A DNA stretch of 64,000 nucleotides. Source: Owenia fusiformis (Eukaryota > Annelida > Polychaeta > Sabellida > Oweniidae). Position numbers and translations under genes: made by a program. Positions 63,574 to 64,000 of this stretch are shown here, piece by piece. The stretch covers positions 60,155,885-60,219,884 of the forward strand of contig CAIIXF020000001.1 of NCBI GenBank assembly GCA_903813345.2. Direction: 5' to 3'. The notes under the pieces were generated by a model that did no database searches, was not told the DNA's origin, and worked only from the letters and a program-made list of their open reading frames with translations. The number at the start of each line of letters is the position of its first letter. Position 1 is the first letter of the stretch.

Positions 63574-64000
63574 CTGAAATTACATGAATGAAATAATGTA
63601 CAGGTGCTGTTCATAATTAGGAGTTCGCAACAGGCAAAAGTTGCCTGTTTTTAGGAATTTTACAACTGTTTTAATGTTTAATATTATCATTTTCAATAAT
63701 TTGGCCTTTTAAAATTCTAAGAACAATATCTATAGTATAGTTCATCATCATTATCAAGATAGATACAATCATTTCATAGTAAATGCAAAAATGGGTTTGT
63801 TTTTTTACCCAGTCTAGATCTAGACCAGACATAATATGCCTCACATCTGCTGATATAAATCAACCCTGTGCCTTAGTTCTCTTAGATCTAGCTTATGCAG
63901 ACAAGGTGAACAGGAGGGGAAAAATAGCCCAGGCACTAGCACAATACATGATGAGTTTTTCCAGGATGTTTCTACTATCTCTTAACATGTCTAGTTAGTA
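63574..64000. other. SLC25 upstream intron at window edge
   Basis: No exon of the carrier is visible right of 63573. The + frame at 63783-63998 has no recognisable content. Confidence 0.4.

Overview
This is a eukaryotic genomic window from an animal. It is AT-rich, with small exons in consensus GT/AG introns and dense transposon debris. The recognisable genes are metazoan: a 12-exon SLC1-family excitatory amino acid transporter, an 8-exon tetraspanin, a mitochondrial carrier of the SLC25A33/A36 pyrimidine-nucleotide type, and a small secreted PAN/apple-like protein. The repeats (pearl/Helentron-like elements with tandem cores, TA-target elements with 'CAGGGTG'-type ends, GGAC microsatellites, long foldbacks) suggest a marine invertebrate, perhaps a mollusc. 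The phylum is inference only. I see nothing bacterial or viral.

Layout. 1-18.7 kb has no gene I can support. It holds a decayed duplication (1.0-2.1 kb), a long-TIR element with a nested insertion (6.0-7.35 kb), a pearl-like element split by a second nested insertion (7.4-8.4 kb), a foldback (10 kb) and a strongly strand-asymmetric GTTGTG tract (14.8-16.0 kb). 18.7-21.2 kb (+) carries the last two exons of a small single-pass membrane protein. 25.2-34.5 kb (-) is the complete SLC1A gene (541 aa); its introns hold a pearl-like element, a 20-bp minisatellite with higher-order repeats, and a TIR element containing a LINE 3' fragment. 36.8-37.9 and 41.0-41.5 kb are large foldbacks. 41.7-42.2 kb (+) is the PAN-like gene. 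45.6-51.9 kb (-) is the complete tetraspanin (296 aa); the end of its exon 2 together with its 5' splice site is a 90-bp minisatellite of about 11 units. 56.2-63.6 kb (-) is the 3' part of the SLC25 gene, which has two homologous, phase-compatible terminal exons; its 5' exons lie beyond the window.

The genes are independent and show no operon logic. For the three long minus-strand genes I checked every exon junction for splice consensus and phase by hand. The two complete ones sum to exact multiples of three (1626 and 891 nt). The most unusual features are the tetraspanin exon/donor minisatellite, which could give a length-variable small extracellular loop, the duplicated terminal exon of the carrier, and a transposon family that puts regular arrays of nuclear-receptor-like half-sites into introns of two transporter genes.
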